NCBI RefSeq assembly: GCF_037975215.1
Contig: NZ_CP150239.1
Location: 2,394,001-2,458,000, forward strand
From: Solibacillus sp. FSL R5-0449
GTDB taxonomy: Bacteria; Bacillota; Bacilli; Bacillales_A; Planococcaceae
Direction: 5' to 3'
Length of the DNA stretch: 64,000 bases
Shown here in pieces: positions 9,748-18,707 of this stretch (its first letter is position 1; the number at the start of each line of letters is the position of its first letter). The notes under the pieces are model-generated. The model saw only the letters and a list, made by a program, of their open reading frames with translations, searched no databases and was not told where the DNA came from. The translations under genes were made by a program, and so were the position numbers.

Positions 9748-9779
9748 GGGATTTTATAAGTACTTACTTACAAAATCCC
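9748..9779 (-). terminator. Likely terminator of the TrmH-family gene
   Basis: A 14-bp inverted repeat with one mismatch (9748-9761 with 9766-9779), starting GGGATTTT and ending AAAATCCC. On the minus strand it is followed by ATTTCTTTT. The short T run makes it weaker than other terminators here. Confidence 0.5.
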
Positions 9780-9798
9780 TCGTCAACTTTTCACCTGT

Positions 9799-10560
9799 TT
9801 ATTTTACAAATGCATACAATAAAATTCCTGTTGCCACTGCAACATTCAGTGATTCTGCCCCGCCTAAAATTGGTATGATGATGTTCTGGTCTGTTTTTGC
9901 CAAAATTTGCGGATTAATGCCACTCCCTTCATTACCCACAATTAAAGCAAATGAATCACTTGGTTCCACTTCTTTGTATGAAATCGATTCATCCAATGAA
10001 GTGCCATATACACGGATACCATCAGCCTGCAGGTTTTCCACCCATTCCATCAAGTCACCACGCACGACTGGAATATGGAAATGGGAGCCTTGTGCAGAAC
10101 GCAATGATTTCGGATTAAATGCATCGACACTGCCCTTCCCTAAAATAACTGCATCAATTCCTGCTGCATCTGCAGTACGGATCATTGTGCCGATATTTCC
10201 CGGATCTTGAACCGCATCGACTAAAAGTACTTTGCGCCAATTAAATTGTTCATCTACAGAAATTTGGCGCTGCTTACAATGGGCAAACACCCCTTGAGAA
10301 TTTTCAGTTTCCGCAATTTCTTTTGAGACTGCATCATTTACGTCTACTAATACCACTTCATCTATTGCCCATAATAATGGTAGATCAACACCATCACGCA
10401 CAATAATTTGCACGATTTGGTCTTTATGCTTTAACGCTTCTTCCACTAAATGAAAGCCTTCTACTATATATTCTTCTGTTTTTTCACGTTCTTTTCGTTG
10501 TGTTACAAGCTTTTTCCAATGCTTCACTAGCGCATTTTGTGTCGATTCGATTCTTTTCAT
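9799..10560 (-). CDS. TrmH/SpoU-family RNA 2'-O-ribose methyltransferase
   Basis: 253 residues from the ATG at 10560, chosen because AAAGGACGGG precedes it and the family starts at MKRIESTQN; the longer reading frame has no ribosome site. It has an N-terminal substrate-binding region (about 1-95) and a C-terminal SPOUT knot. The three SPOUT motifs are visible: DAVQDPGNIGTMIRTADAAG, ALIVGNEGSGI and IPILGGAESLNVAVATGIL. It is the orthologue of B. subtilis YsgA, which also lies near pheST and sspI. It is expected to methylate an rRNA or tRNA ribose using S-adenosylmethionine; the target is unknown. It is divergent from sspI. Confidence 0.9.
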   Translation of the reverse strand: MKRIESTQNALVKHWKKLVTQRKEREKTEEYIVEGFHLVEEALKHKDQIVQIIVRDGVDLPLLWAIDEVVLVDVNDAVSKEIAETENSQGVFAHCKQRQISVDEQFNWRKVLLVDAVQDPGNIGTMIRTADAAGIDAVILGKGSVDAFNPKSLRSAQGSHFHIPVVRGDLMEWVENLQADGIRVYGTSLDESISYKEVEPSDSFALIVGNEGSGINPQILAKTDQNIIIPILGGAESLNVAVATGILLYAFVK

Positions 10561-10634
10561 GATTTCCCGTCCTTTTTTACGTACTCGATTGTATATTCTA
10601 TCACAATTATTTTGTAATCCATAACGCAATGGCA

Positions 10635-10664
10635 TGTATAAAGTTTATTATTTTGAACAAAGTA
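10635..10664 (+). promoter_or_regulatory. Candidate sigma-G promoter of sspI
   Basis: TGTATA and CAAAGTA spaced by 17 bp, matching the forespore sigma-G pattern TGNATA / CATACTA at 6/6 and 5/7 positions. It lies 20 bp before the sspI start codon, as expected for a forespore-specific small acid-soluble protein gene. Confidence 0.55.
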
Positions 10665-10683
10665 TGGGAAAAGGAGGTTTCAT

Positions 10684-10893
10684 ATGGATTTTCAAATTCG
10701 ACAAGCAATTACGGCCAATGTAATGGGCTCAGATGCCGCGGAGTTTCAGGATATCGTCAATGATGCTATTGCACGGGGCGAGGAACATTTACTTCCAGGC
10801 CTTGGCGTATTCCTGGAAAAATGGTGGAACGGTGCAAGCGAAAGTGAGCGAAACGAGTTTTCACAAAAACTGGCAAAACAATTTGTCAGCTAA
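10684..10893 (+). CDS. sspI: Small acid-soluble spore protein I
   Basis: 69 residues, a member of the SspI family of minor small acid-soluble proteins found only in the core of dormant spores. The family core is clear: an N-terminal MDFQIRQAITANVMG, a central DAIARGEEHLLPGLGVFLEKW and a C-terminal SESERNEFSQKLA. The role of SspI is not well defined beyond an effect on spore outgrowth in B. subtilis. The ATG lies 7 nt after AAGGAGG. It stands alone between a sigma-G-like promoter and its own terminator and shows that the organism sporulates. Confidence 0.95.
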   Translation: MDFQIRQAITANVMGSDAAEFQDIVNDAIARGEEHLLPGLGVFLEKWWNGASESERNEFSQKLAKQFVS

Positions 10894-10934
10894 CATTTAG
10901 CATAACCACCCATCATTCAATTATGATGCCATAC

Positions 10935-10969
10935 AAAAAAGCAATCCAGCGTCTCCCGGATTGCTTTTT
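10935..10969 (+). terminator. Terminator of sspI
   Basis: An AAAAAGCAATCC / GGATTGCTTTTT stem with a 10-nt loop, ending in a T run on the plus strand, about 45 bp after the stop codon. Confidence 0.85.
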
Positions 10970-11068
10970 CTATGTAGTGATGGGGCATTCCATCTTGAAT
11001 ACAGACATCACTTGTAGTTCTTCATGAATCTTCACAGCGTCTCCCGTTGTTATTCATGTTTGACTACT

Positions 11069-11105
11069 ACATTATTTATTTGCCCTTCCTGCCTATAAAT
11101 AATGT
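11069..11105. repeat. Perfect 11-bp inverted repeat downstream of argF
   Basis: ACATTATTTAT (11069-11079) and its exact complement (11095-11105) are separated by a C-rich 15-nt spacer. It lies 48 bp past the argF stop codon. It lacks a T run and a GC-rich stem, so it is not a classical terminator; no function is assigned. Confidence 0.55.
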
Positions 11106-11153
11106 ATGGTTCACATTGGCGACTACAACAAGTAGCAATGCCAAATGCTTGTT

Positions 11154-12122
11154 TTACGCTAATAATGATACTAAAACTGCTTTTTGTGCATGCAGGCGAT
11201 TTTCTGCTTGCTCAAATATATAAGAATTTGGACCGTCAATAACTGACGTCGCAACTTCTTCCTCTCGATGTGCAGGTAAACAATGAAGGAACATATAATC
11301 CGGCTTTGCATGGGCTACCAATTCATCATTAATCTGGTATTTCGCAAAATCCTTCAATCGTTTTTGCGTTTCTTCTTCCTGCCCCATAGATGTCCATACA
11401 TCTGCATAAACGGCATCTGCATTTGTAACAGCTGCCACTGGGTCATTTGTTACGATAACTGTACTGCCGTTACGAGAAGCAATTACTTGTGCTTTTTCAA
11501 TAATACGTGCATCACACTCGTAACCTGGTGGTGTTGCGACTGCTACATGCATCCCAACATGTGCTGCGGCAACGATGAGCGCATGTGCTACATTATTGCC
11601 ATCGCCTACATAAGCGATTTTTAACCCTTTCAATTCCCCTTTATTTTCGGCAATTGTTTCAAGATCAGCTAATGCCTGACATGGATGATCAAGATCCGTT
11701 AAACCATTAATGACCGGAATCGATGCGTTATCAGCCAATTCTTCAACCATCGTATGGGAGTTGGCACGGATCATAATTCCGTCCAAATAACCTGACAATA
11801 CTCTTCCTGTATCGGAGATTGGTTCACCACGGCCAATTTGCATATCGCGCGCATTCATATACATGCCATATCCCCCAAGCTGCTGCATCCCTACTTCAAA
11901 CGATACCCGTGTACGAGTTGAGCTTTTCTCAAAGATCATGCCGAGTGTTTTACCTTCCAATAATCGTGGACATTTGCCTGCCTTCGTTATTGTTTTCAAC
12001 TGTGTCGCAAGTTCAAGCAGTTGTTTCACTTCTTCACTCGTATAGTCAAGCAGTGTTAATAAGTCTTTTCCTTGTAAACTTTCAACGGGCTTTAATTGCA
12101 CCTCTTCTAATAACTTCATCAT
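11154..12122 (-). CDS. argF: Ornithine carbamoyltransferase
   Basis: 322 residues. It makes citrulline from ornithine and carbamoyl phosphate in arginine synthesis. Family motifs are all present: the carbamoyl phosphate loop [11 protein letters not shown] (about residue 67), HPCQ, the ornithine-binding region with DGNNV and WTSMGQE, and FLHCLPAHR. Two adjacent ATG codons follow GAGGTG; either can serve. It stands alone, without argCJBD or carAB neighbours, so in this organism it is separated from the rest of the arginine pathway. A catabolic role (ArcB) is possible in principle, but no arcA or arcC is nearby, and the ARG-box-like promoter suggests arginine control. Confidence 0.95.
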   Translation of the reverse strand: MMKLLEEVQLKPVESLQGKDLLTLLDYTSEEVKQLLELATQLKTITKAGKCPRLLEGKTLGMIFEKSSTRTRVSFEVGMQQLGGYGMYMNARDMQIGRGEPISDTGRVLSGYLDGIMIRANSHTMVEELADNASIPVINGLTDLDHPCQALADLETIAENKGELKGLKIAYVGDGNNVAHALIVAAAHVGMHVAVATPPGYECDARIIEKAQVIASRNGSTVIVTNDPVAAVTNADAVYADVWTSMGQEEETQKRLKDFAKYQINDELVAHAKPDYMFLHCLPAHREEEVATSVIDGPNSYIFEQAENRLHAQKAVLVSLLA

Positions 12123-12153
12123 TACACACCTCTGTGAGCTTTATGTTGGTTTT

Positions 12154-12197
12154 ATTATACAAATGAATAATTATAAAATCAAGTGAATTATTATAAA
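12154..12197 (-). promoter_or_regulatory. argF promoter overlapped by two ARG-box-like sites
   Basis: On the minus strand TTGATT and TATAAT are spaced by 17 bp (12154-12182). On the plus strand TGAATAATTATAAA (12164-12177) and TGAATTATTATAAA (12184-12197) each resemble an ARG box (TGAATWWWWATTCA) and start exactly 20 bp apart. One lies in the spacer and one abuts the -35 element, the arrangement expected for repression by ArgR/AhrC when arginine is plentiful. The 3' halves of both boxes are imperfect. Confidence 0.65.
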
Positions 12198-12409
12198 TTA
12201 TTTAAATTAATTTAATTGTTCAATAATTACTCCCATCTCGAACCCTCTTCTTTAAAACAAAATAATTACTTAAGCGATACTTATAATGATTAATGGAGAA
12301 AATTTATGATTTTTATTGAATTCCTATTCATTTTTTAGCATACTATTTACAGCGGTACTTTTTGGAAATAATTTACTCGTACTGCGAATTGATTTTAGGA
12401 GGAATTATT

Positions 12410-12862
12410 ATGCCGAACGCTATCCATACAGTGCAATTACCATTATCAAACGATGTAATATGGAATTTTCTAAAGGATTACAACAATTGGGCCCCATTAA
12501 TCCCAGGCTATATCGAGCATGAAGCACAACATGATACACAGTTCACTTGGACTTTACTTGCAGATTTAGGATTTACGAAAAAAAAGATTATCCTTCAAGT
12601 CGATATTACGGATTCTATTGAGCCAAGTGATGTAAAATTTAACATTAAAGGCTTATCGGACAACTTTGACGGTAACGGCTATTTTAATATTACTGCCGGT
12701 AATAACGAATCCGCTCAAGTTACAGGAAGCCTTGATCTCTCCGCGGGCGGTTTTATGGGGATGATGATCAACCCAGTGTTGGAAAGTTTCGTACCTAAAG
12801 CGACGACTGATTTGACGAATTCAATTGAGACAAAGCTAACTGCCCTTCATGACGTAAAATAA
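12410..12862 (+). CDS. CoxG/SRPBCC-fold protein
   Basis: 150 residues from the ATG at 12410, preceded by AGGAGGAATT; two upstream in-frame starts lack ribosome sites. The protein has the START/SRPBCC helix-grip pattern of the CoxG (carbon monoxide dehydrogenase subunit G) family: VQLPLSNDVIWNFLKDYNNWAPLIPG at the start and a long C-terminal helix. In carboxydotrophs CoxG helps anchor CO dehydrogenase to the membrane, but no coxSML genes are present here. Many Bacillales carry stand-alone CoxG-like proteins of unknown function that probably bind a lipid or small hydrophobic ligand. It is a single-gene unit with its own terminator. Confidence 0.75.
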   Translation: MPNAIHTVQLPLSNDVIWNFLKDYNNWAPLIPGYIEHEAQHDTQFTWTLLADLGFTKKKIILQVDITDSIEPSDVKFNIKGLSDNFDGNGYFNITAGNNESAQVTGSLDLSAGGFMGMMINPVLESFVPKATTDLTNSIETKLTALHDVK

Positions 12863-12864
12863 AC

Positions 12865-12910
12865 AAAAAACCATTAACTTTCCCACTGACCGGAAAATTA
12901 ATGGTTTTTT
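12865..12910. terminator. Bidirectional terminator, CoxG-like gene / ger operon
   Basis: An AAAAAACCATTAA / TTAATGGTTTTTT stem separated by a 20-nt loop that itself pairs (TTTCC/GGAAA). It has T runs on both strands and lies between the convergent CoxG-like gene and gerAC. Confidence 0.8.
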
Positions 12911-12952
12911 GACCTTTAGCTTTATATAGATTCCAGACCAAATTCACAAAAC

Positions 12953-14065
12953 TTATTGAAACACACCATCGCGTACAATTTGTGATTCCACTTTAACATT
13001 CACTTTCATTTGCGGATATAACTCATACCATTTTTCTTTATCGACTATCACATTGCGTACCCTTGCTCTAAAACGCTCACCAAAGTTAAATATATCCGAA
13101 TTCACATCTTGACTGTACTTAATAATTTGCTTTATCTCGCTTTCGATTTTATGATTGATTTCCTTTTCAAGTTTTTTTATTGTTTCCGGATCATCTACAA
13201 TTATATCCGTATTTATTTCTCTTAAACGGCATTCCATTTTTATCGTTAGATCAAATTCAGGTACTGATGGATCCACAAGTCTAAGTACGGGCTTCGAATC
13301 AATGGAATCAATCGCTACAGCCAATTCATCAAACGGGTTTTCAGTTATGCCATCCAGCGTTGATTCAGGCAATTCTAATTGTAGTGTTCCATTATGAGTG
13401 CCTTCTCTGATCATCATTATAAACATTGTATCGTCAGCAGAAATCTGACCGACAACTTTGCTGTCTTTAAAAAGTGCCATTCCTGAGATGACAATATTTT
13501 CTTCTTCTTTTTTGATTACTGGAAGGGCATAGCTTTTTACTAAAGAGTATTTATCTCTATTCACTTCATGAAGAGTTGATGACAGCGCATGATGATGTTC
13601 AATATTTTGCTGGATTAACTGGTAAATATGCTGCCCAATATCCGTTATATTTTTGTACTGGTATTCCAGTAACTCTTTTATATCACCTTCAACAATGGCT
13701 AAATAGGTAGCATTACTAATTTCAGCACTCATTTTTAAAATGTGCAGATTGTGGTCCAACCCTTCTTTGGCCAAGTTTTCACCGAACAAGGCAACCCTCA
13801 ATTGACCTGAACCAGTTATTTTAGATGTTTTTAAGTCAATTTTAGTGCGTGCCCACTTACTTGTCGCAGCTGTTGCAGATTGTATCTCTACACGGCTTTC
13901 CAAATCTTGATTAACTTGTCGAATTACAGCTATGAAAGTCAGATCCCCTTCATCTTCCAATTCATACCCGACCAATGTCGTTAAACTTATATTTTCTAAA
14001 ATTTTCTGTTCTGCACAGCCACCTAACATAAATGTAAAAGCGATTACTATAATGAATTTTTTCAT
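12953..14065 (-). CDS. Spore germination receptor lipoprotein, Ger(x)C family
   Basis: 370 residues with an N-terminal lipoprotein signal and lipobox LGGC (Cys17). This is the C subunit of a GerA-type nutrient germinant receptor, attached to the outer face of the spore inner membrane. The family shows three domains; the C-terminal region here (about 220-370) contains the long helix and the final WYELYPQMKVNVKVES segment typical of Ger(x)C. It is the third gene of an A-B-C operon, 13 nt after the permease gene. The germinant recognised cannot be predicted from sequence. Confidence 0.9.
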   Translation of the reverse strand: MKKFIIVIAFTFMLGGCAEQKILENISLTTLVGYELEDEGDLTFIAVIRQVNQDLESRVEIQSATAATSKWARTKIDLKTSKITGSGQLRVALFGENLAKEGLDHNLHILKMSAEISNATYLAIVEGDIKELLEYQYKNITDIGQHIYQLIQQNIEHHHALSSTLHEVNRDKYSLVKSYALPVIKKEEENIVISGMALFKDSKVVGQISADDTMFIMMIREGTHNGTLQLELPESTLDGITENPFDELAVAIDSIDSKPVLRLVDPSVPEFDLTIKMECRLREINTDIIVDDPETIKKLEKEINHKIESEIKQIIKYSQDVNSDIFNFGERFRARVRNVIVDKEKWYELYPQMKVNVKVESQIVRDGVFQ

Positions 14066-14078
14066 ATAGCCAGCTCAT

Positions 14079-15191
14079 TCATTCCTTTCCGGCTCTCTGT
14101 CTGGAGACTGAATTTTTTATATAAGCTATTAAATACAGAACCATCGGATAAATCAGCACAATAATAAATGCCATATATCCAAACTTGTTGTTGAATTCAT
14201 AGATTTCACTTCTTGTTTCAATGAAGAAAGATCCGATAAATATTAAAGAAAACATGCCTAAAATAAATTTCATTTCTGAAATATTGGCAATCCTTTTCAT
14301 TCCCCTGAAAGCCGACCATGCATATAAACAGAGATTCGGTAATATTACAATCATCCAAAAACAGACAGTAATCAGTTCAATCCTTTCAAGAAAAGGAAGA
14401 CGAATATTACTAAAGAGCGACAATGTTGCCCAGATTGTACGCTCAAGCTGTTCCCCACTAAAAAAAGTTAATGTGACAATCATGACAAACAAATACAGAA
14501 ACATTGTAAAAAATAACCCTAAAGAAACATATTTTTTTGCTTTTTCTTTTTCCTTAATAAACGGATAAAGTGTATGAATCACTTCAAATCCCGCTACGGT
14601 AAAGGTCATGTAATAGGCCCCTTTAAGTAGTTCAACTAAATCAGCGCTAAATACAGGCAATAAATAATTTACGTTAGCATAATTCAATGGAATGATTAGC
14701 GCAACAGGAATCCACAATCCTAAAAAAAAGCTAAAAAAACATATCCCGATTATTGTCCGAAGACCTGCAGTAAAGGCATACACTACCAGAATCATCAATG
14801 TAATCATAATAAAGGAAGGTTTTAATTCCGGAAAAACCCAAGCATTAATAACGTCAGTATAATTCCTTATAATTGCAAAAAAAGCTAAGCTGCTATATAT
14901 GACTAAAAGTAAATTAATAAAATTCCCAATATATTTGCCAAATAGATCGAGATTAACGCCAAAAATATCCTCCGTTTCATACATTTTCAATAGCTTCAAT
15001 GACATAAATACCGAAAGATAGGCGACCAAAAAACTAATAATAATGGAAATCCAGGCATCATGTTTTGCATTTTGATAGATTACTGCCTGAAATCCATGAA
15101 CCCCTACTCCAACCTGGGAAGCACAAATTATATAGAAAAGTAGAGGAGCATTAAACATCTCATTTGTTCCGATTTGCAATTTATTTTTCAT
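14079..15191 (-). CDS. Spore germination receptor permease, GerAB/KB family
   Basis: 370 residues and about ten transmembrane segments, in the amino acid/polyamine/organocation transporter superfamily. The B subunit of GerA-type receptors binds the germinant in its membrane core. Its start resembles family members (QIGTNEMFNAPLLFYIICASQVGVG). Its ATG overlaps the end of the A gene by four bases (ATGA), so the two are translationally coupled. It is expected in the inner membrane of the spore, with expression in the forespore. Confidence 0.92.
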   Translation of the reverse strand: MKNKLQIGTNEMFNAPLLFYIICASQVGVGVHGFQAVIYQNAKHDAWISIIISFLVAYLSVFMSLKLLKMYETEDIFGVNLDLFGKYIGNFINLLLVIYSSLAFFAIIRNYTDVINAWVFPELKPSFIMITLMILVVYAFTAGLRTIIGICFFSFFLGLWIPVALIIPLNYANVNYLLPVFSADLVELLKGAYYMTFTVAGFEVIHTLYPFIKEKEKAKKYVSLGLFFTMFLYLFVMIVTLTFFSGEQLERTIWATLSLFSNIRLPFLERIELITVCFWMIVILPNLCLYAWSAFRGMKRIANISEMKFILGMFSLIFIGSFFIETRSEIYEFNNKFGYMAFIIVLIYPMVLYLIAYIKNSVSRQRAGKE

Positions 15192-16765
15192 TCTTCCACA
15201 TTCCTATCATTCTTCTGACCATCCTGGCCTGATGAAAATTCAGCACCATCTACTCTTGTAGTTGCCGATTTGCGAACAGTAAACCGATACGGAAAGCGAA
15301 TTATACTGTCGCCCCAGCTTCGAATTCTTGGAGGATAAAATGGCGACAAATAAGGAGCACCCAGGCTTGTCAGTCTCAATAGATGAATCAATAAAATACA
15401 AAATGCGAGCATTATTCCATAAAAACCCCAAAACCCTGCAATAATAATAATCGGAAAACGAATAATCCTAATGACATTCCCCATCATGTAACTTGGCGTA
15501 ATAAACGATGACAAGGCACATAGCGCAACAATAATGATCAGGATATTACTAGTAATCCCTGCTTGTACTGCGGCTGTTCCTAATACAATACCGCCGACGA
15601 TTCCTATTGTTTGACCTATTTTTGTGGGCAACCTTGCCCCTGCTTCCCGAAGCAATTCCATAATCAATTCCAGGAAAAGCGCCTCCAGTATTGGTGGGAA
15701 AGGAACCCGGGCCCTCGATTCACTTAGCGGAACTAACAGCGACTGCGGTATGACTTCGTAATGAAAAGTTAAAGCTCCTACATACAGTGGTGTTAAAAAG
15801 ATGGAAATTAAAATAGCGACGAACCTTAAGAGCCTTAAAAACGTTGCGATTGGCCATCGTAAGTTTTTATCTTCTCTGCTCTGAAAGAACTCAAAAAAGC
15901 TGTATGGGCAAAGAATTGCCATTGAACTCCCATCAACAAGAATCCCTACTTTCCCGCTTAGCAATCCATCACAAAATCGATCTGGACGTTCTGTTATTAA
16001 CATTTGCGGGAAAAAGGAAAGCTTATTGTCATCAAGCAACTCAGACAGTTCCGCACTATCTATTATGTCTTGAATATCAAGTGCTTCAATTCTTTGCCTT
16101 ATTGTATTAACATTTTGCTCCGCCACAATTCCTTTAATATACATTACTGAAAGCGCGGTATTTGTTTGTTTACCAACCTTGAATTTTTCGTTCCCCAAAT
16201 TCGGATTTGCTATATAGCGCCGAACAAGAGAAATGTTGGTCGACAAACTTTCATTAAAACCAACTTGTGATCCAATTACTTGCGATTCATTTTCCGGAGG
16301 TGTTAAACCTCGTGACTCTCTCGCCGGGATAATGACAAGTATCGCACAGCTATGTCCTTCTACATGAATAACAACTGCTCCCGTCAGCATTGTATCTACA
16401 CAATCAGTCATTTTATCAGTCTCATTTATTTGCGGAAGCGGCAATTGACTTATGATTGTTTCCGGTGATTCGTTTTCAATATTTTGTAAAGCCGGCAAAA
16501 GTTTTAAGTTCAAAATATCTTCTTTAATTAAATTATCCACAAAAATAATCGTAATTTTTTCAGTTACATGGCGTACGACCAAATCGGCTGGTGACAGCAC
16601 CCGCTCCTTCATATCCTGAATAAAAATTTCAGTAGTTTCAGAAATGGCTTCACTTTTTTGTGTTTGGACGGATACCTGTTCCGGTGTTTCTTTATTTTGA
16701 GAAGATGGCGGTAATGTTTCAGTTTGTTTTTTGCGTGACTCATTTTTCTTTTTTCCAAAAAACAT
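15188..16765 (-). CDS. Spore germination receptor A subunit, GerA/SpoVAF family
   Basis: 525 residues. It has a polar N-terminal region rich in Gln, Glu and Ser (about 1-50), the soluble GerA N-terminal domain (about 50-300), and about five membrane segments between 305 and 470. The signature FPPILEALFLELIMELLREAGARLP (given here as FPPILEA...LREAGARLP) is diagnostic of the family. With the B and C genes it forms one receptor, probably assembled as a multimeric channel-like complex that senses nutrients. It is the first gene of the operon. The start follows a G-rich site (ATGGGGGCA). Confidence 0.93.
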   Translation of the reverse strand: MFFGKKKNESRKKQTETLPPSSQNKETPEQVSVQTQKSEAISETTEIFIQDMKERVLSPADLVVRHVTEKITIIFVDNLIKEDILNLKLLPALQNIENESPETIISQLPLPQINETDKMTDCVDTMLTGAVVIHVEGHSCAILVIIPARESRGLTPPENESQVIGSQVGFNESLSTNISLVRRYIANPNLGNEKFKVGKQTNTALSVMYIKGIVAEQNVNTIRQRIEALDIQDIIDSAELSELLDDNKLSFFPQMLITERPDRFCDGLLSGKVGILVDGSSMAILCPYSFFEFFQSREDKNLRWPIATFLRLLRFVAILISIFLTPLYVGALTFHYEVIPQSLLVPLSESRARVPFPPILEALFLELIMELLREAGARLPTKIGQTIGIVGGIVLGTAAVQAGITSNILIIIVALCALSSFITPSYMMGNVIRIIRFPIIIIAGFWGFYGIMLAFCILLIHLLRLTSLGAPYLSPFYPPRIRSWGDSIIRFPYRFTVRKSATTRVDGAEFSSGQDGQKNDRNVEE

Positions 16766-16799
16766 TCTATTGCCCCCATTCTAAAATAATTAATAGAAG

Positions 16800-16829
16800 C
16801 ATTATTTCCCTATATTATTTTTCTATTCA
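16800..16829 (-). promoter_or_regulatory. Weak candidate sigma-G promoter of the ger operon
   Basis: TGAATA on the minus strand (16824-16829) is a perfect sigma-G -35 element, and AATAATG 17 bp downstream matches the -10 pattern CATACTA at only 4 of 7 positions. Forespore expression of germination receptors is known; this site is suggestive, not certain. Confidence 0.3.
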
Positions 16830-16867
16830 TCAAATATCGATTTCTTTATAGGTTTCGTTGTGGTAAA

Positions 16868-16912
16868 GGCAAAAAAAAAAAAATCAATTTCCCTTTCGGA
16901 AAACTGATTTTT
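16868..16912 (-). terminator. Terminator of the M42 peptidase gene
   Basis: AAAATCAGTTTTCC pairs imperfectly with GGGAAATTGATTTT around a GAAA loop, ending on the minus strand in a run of more than ten T (the A run at 16871-16883). It separates ysdC from the ger operon. Confidence 0.85.
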
Positions 16913-16963
16913 ATTTCACCTGGTCTACATCTTCATTCATAGTTCCAGATCGTAATTTCATTT

Positions 16964-18052
16964 TTATTCAAATGTAATTTTATTTACTGCTTCACGGTCT
17001 AATCGTTTAATTACTTCTACAATTAATTTCACAGCATTATCATAATCGTCACGGTGCAGGATACCTGCGTGTGAGTGAATATAACGTGTTGCTACACCGA
17101 TTGCCAATGATGGCACACCATTTGCTGTAATATGGATTGAACCTGCATCCGTACCGCCGCCAGCCATAGCTTCGAACTGGTATGGAATGCCCGCTTCGTC
17201 AGCTACATCTAAAACAAATTCACGTAAACCTGTATGTGATACCATGGATGCATCATATACGACAATTTGTGGACCTGCGCCCATTTTTGAAGTCGACTCT
17301 TTCGGTGTCACGCCAGGTGTATCACCAGCAACACCTACATCTACAGAGAAACCGATATCCGGTTGAACTTTAAATGATGATGTTTTCGCACCGCGAAGGC
17401 CAATCTCTTCCTGTACATTCCCGACACCATAAACAATGTTTGGATGCTTTTCTTCTTTTAATGCTTTCAGTACATCGATTGCAATTGCACAGCCAATTCG
17501 GTTGTCCCATGCTTTCGCCAAAAGATGCTTTTCGTTTTTCATAACGTTGAATTCAAAATATGGTGTGATCATATCGCCTGGACGTACGCCCCACTCCATT
17601 GCTTCTTCTTTTGAAGTGGCACCGATATCAACGAACATTGATTTAATGTCGACTACTTTATTACGAACATCAGCCGGTAAAATATGTGGTGGCTTTGAAC
17701 CGATCACTCCGATAATTTCTTCCCCTTTGCGCGTTGTAATTGTCACGCGTTGGGCAAGCATTACTTGGCTCCACCAGCCGCCTACAGTTTGGAAGAACAC
17801 AAACCCTTTATCATCGATGCGTGTCACCATGAAACCAACTTCATCCAAGTGGCCCGCAACCATAATTTTCGGACCGTTTTCATCGCCTACTTTTTTGGCG
17901 ATTAAACTGCCTAAGTTATCTGTTTCTACTTCATCTGCATATGGTGCGATATACTTTTTCATTACTTCACGTGGTGCACGTTCATTTCCTGGAATGCCGT
18001 TTGCATCTGTTAAATCTTTGAACATTTGTAATGTAGCATCGAGCTTTGTCAT
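16964..18052 (-). CDS. ysdC: M42-family metallo-aminopeptidase
   Basis: 362 residues, a cytoplasmic M42 peptidase of the tetrahedral aminopeptidase/FrvX type, orthologous to B. subtilis YsdC. The dinuclear metal site residues are visible: His in VAGHLDEVG (about 68), Asp in AKAWDNRIG (about 183), the catalytic Glu pair in [10 protein letters not shown], Asp in FSVDVG, and the late His in IHSHAG. It is expected to form large oligomers and trim short peptides or act as a glutamyl/deblocking aminopeptidase or cellulase-like hydrolase; the substrate is not determinable here. It follows the dUTPase gene in the same direction, 82 nt away. Confidence 0.92.
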   Translation of the reverse strand: MTKLDATLQMFKDLTDANGIPGNERAPREVMKKYIAPYADEVETDNLGSLIAKKVGDENGPKIMVAGHLDEVGFMVTRIDDKGFVFFQTVGGWWSQVMLAQRVTITTRKGEEIIGVIGSKPPHILPADVRNKVVDIKSMFVDIGATSKEEAMEWGVRPGDMITPYFEFNVMKNEKHLLAKAWDNRIGCAIAIDVLKALKEEKHPNIVYGVGNVQEEIGLRGAKTSSFKVQPDIGFSVDVGVAGDTPGVTPKESTSKMGAGPQIVVYDASMVSHTGLREFVLDVADEAGIPYQFEAMAGGGTDAGSIHITANGVPSLAIGVATRYIHSHAGILHRDDYDNAVKLIVEVIKRLDREAVNKITFE

Positions 18053-18134
18053 GTGGTTTCCCCCTAATAATTACTCATCTTTATTATAGCGACAATATTT
18101 CGAAATGTGAAATAGTTTCTTGACTTTATGTAAA

Positions 18135-18617
18135 TTAATAGCCATTTCGTTGTCGGTCATAATTCTTTTCATTTTTTAATTCATATGCCTGCAAAACGTC
18201 ATCGATTGTAAAATTCAAGTTGTACGCAATTATGCTGTATTGTTGCCACATTGCCCTGTAATTATCTTCAGTTTGGTGCTGCAGAAATGTCAGAATCGTC
18301 TGTGTCGTAGTAAGAAAGGTTTCAGTCAACTCCTGCTTCTCTTTCAAATAGGGCCATTCCTTCAATTGAAAGCCGCGCATATTTCCAAGTGAAAGCATAA
18401 AGTGAATCGAATCTACAAACTCTTCTAAAAGGACAGCTTTTTCCGACGGCCCCTTCGTTGACCAAAACTTGAAACAGCGCGTTTCGTTGGCAAGTTCACT
18501 TAGCTCGACTAATAATGCAAGACCTTTTTCGGCAAATACATCCTTCTGTACATGTTGGTTTTCTTCAATGAATTGATCAAGTTTACTTTGTTTTTCAAAT
18601 AATTGATGAAATTGCAT
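18135..18617 (-). CDS. All-alpha dUTP diphosphatase
   Basis: 160 residues from the ATG at 18617, chosen because GAGGGA lies 7 nt upstream; a TTG start seven codons earlier is less likely. The sequence belongs to the all-alpha NTP pyrophosphatase superfamily: the metal-binding ExxE and ExxD helices are visible as LVELSELANE and LLEEFVDSIHF. It is expected to hydrolyse dUTP to dUMP and pyrophosphate, limiting uracil incorporation and supplying thymidylate synthesis. It is divergent from ysdB, with a 90-bp shared upstream region. Confidence 0.85.
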   Translation of the reverse strand: MQFHQLFEKQSKLDQFIEENQHVQKDVFAEKGLALLVELSELANETRCFKFWSTKGPSEKAVLLEEFVDSIHFMLSLGNMRGFQLKEWPYLKEKQELTETFLTTTQTILTFLQHQTEDNYRAMWQQYSIIAYNLNFTIDDVLQAYELKNEKNYDRQRNGY

Positions 18618-18707
18618 CAAAACATCCCTCTTTCTCAAAATAAAATGAAACTTTTTATACTACTCAATCGTATAGGAGGGAATCAACGTAAGCAAGGAGG
18701 AAGTTTC

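Noticed and set aside
12953-16765. The ger operon as a specific named receptor (gerA, gerB or gerK)
   Set aside because: Paralogous receptors cannot be told apart reliably by eye, so no gene symbols were given.
17436-18089. A 217-codon plus-strand frame opposite ysdC
   Set aside because: The longest shadow in the window; it mirrors conserved ysdC codons and has no ribosome site.
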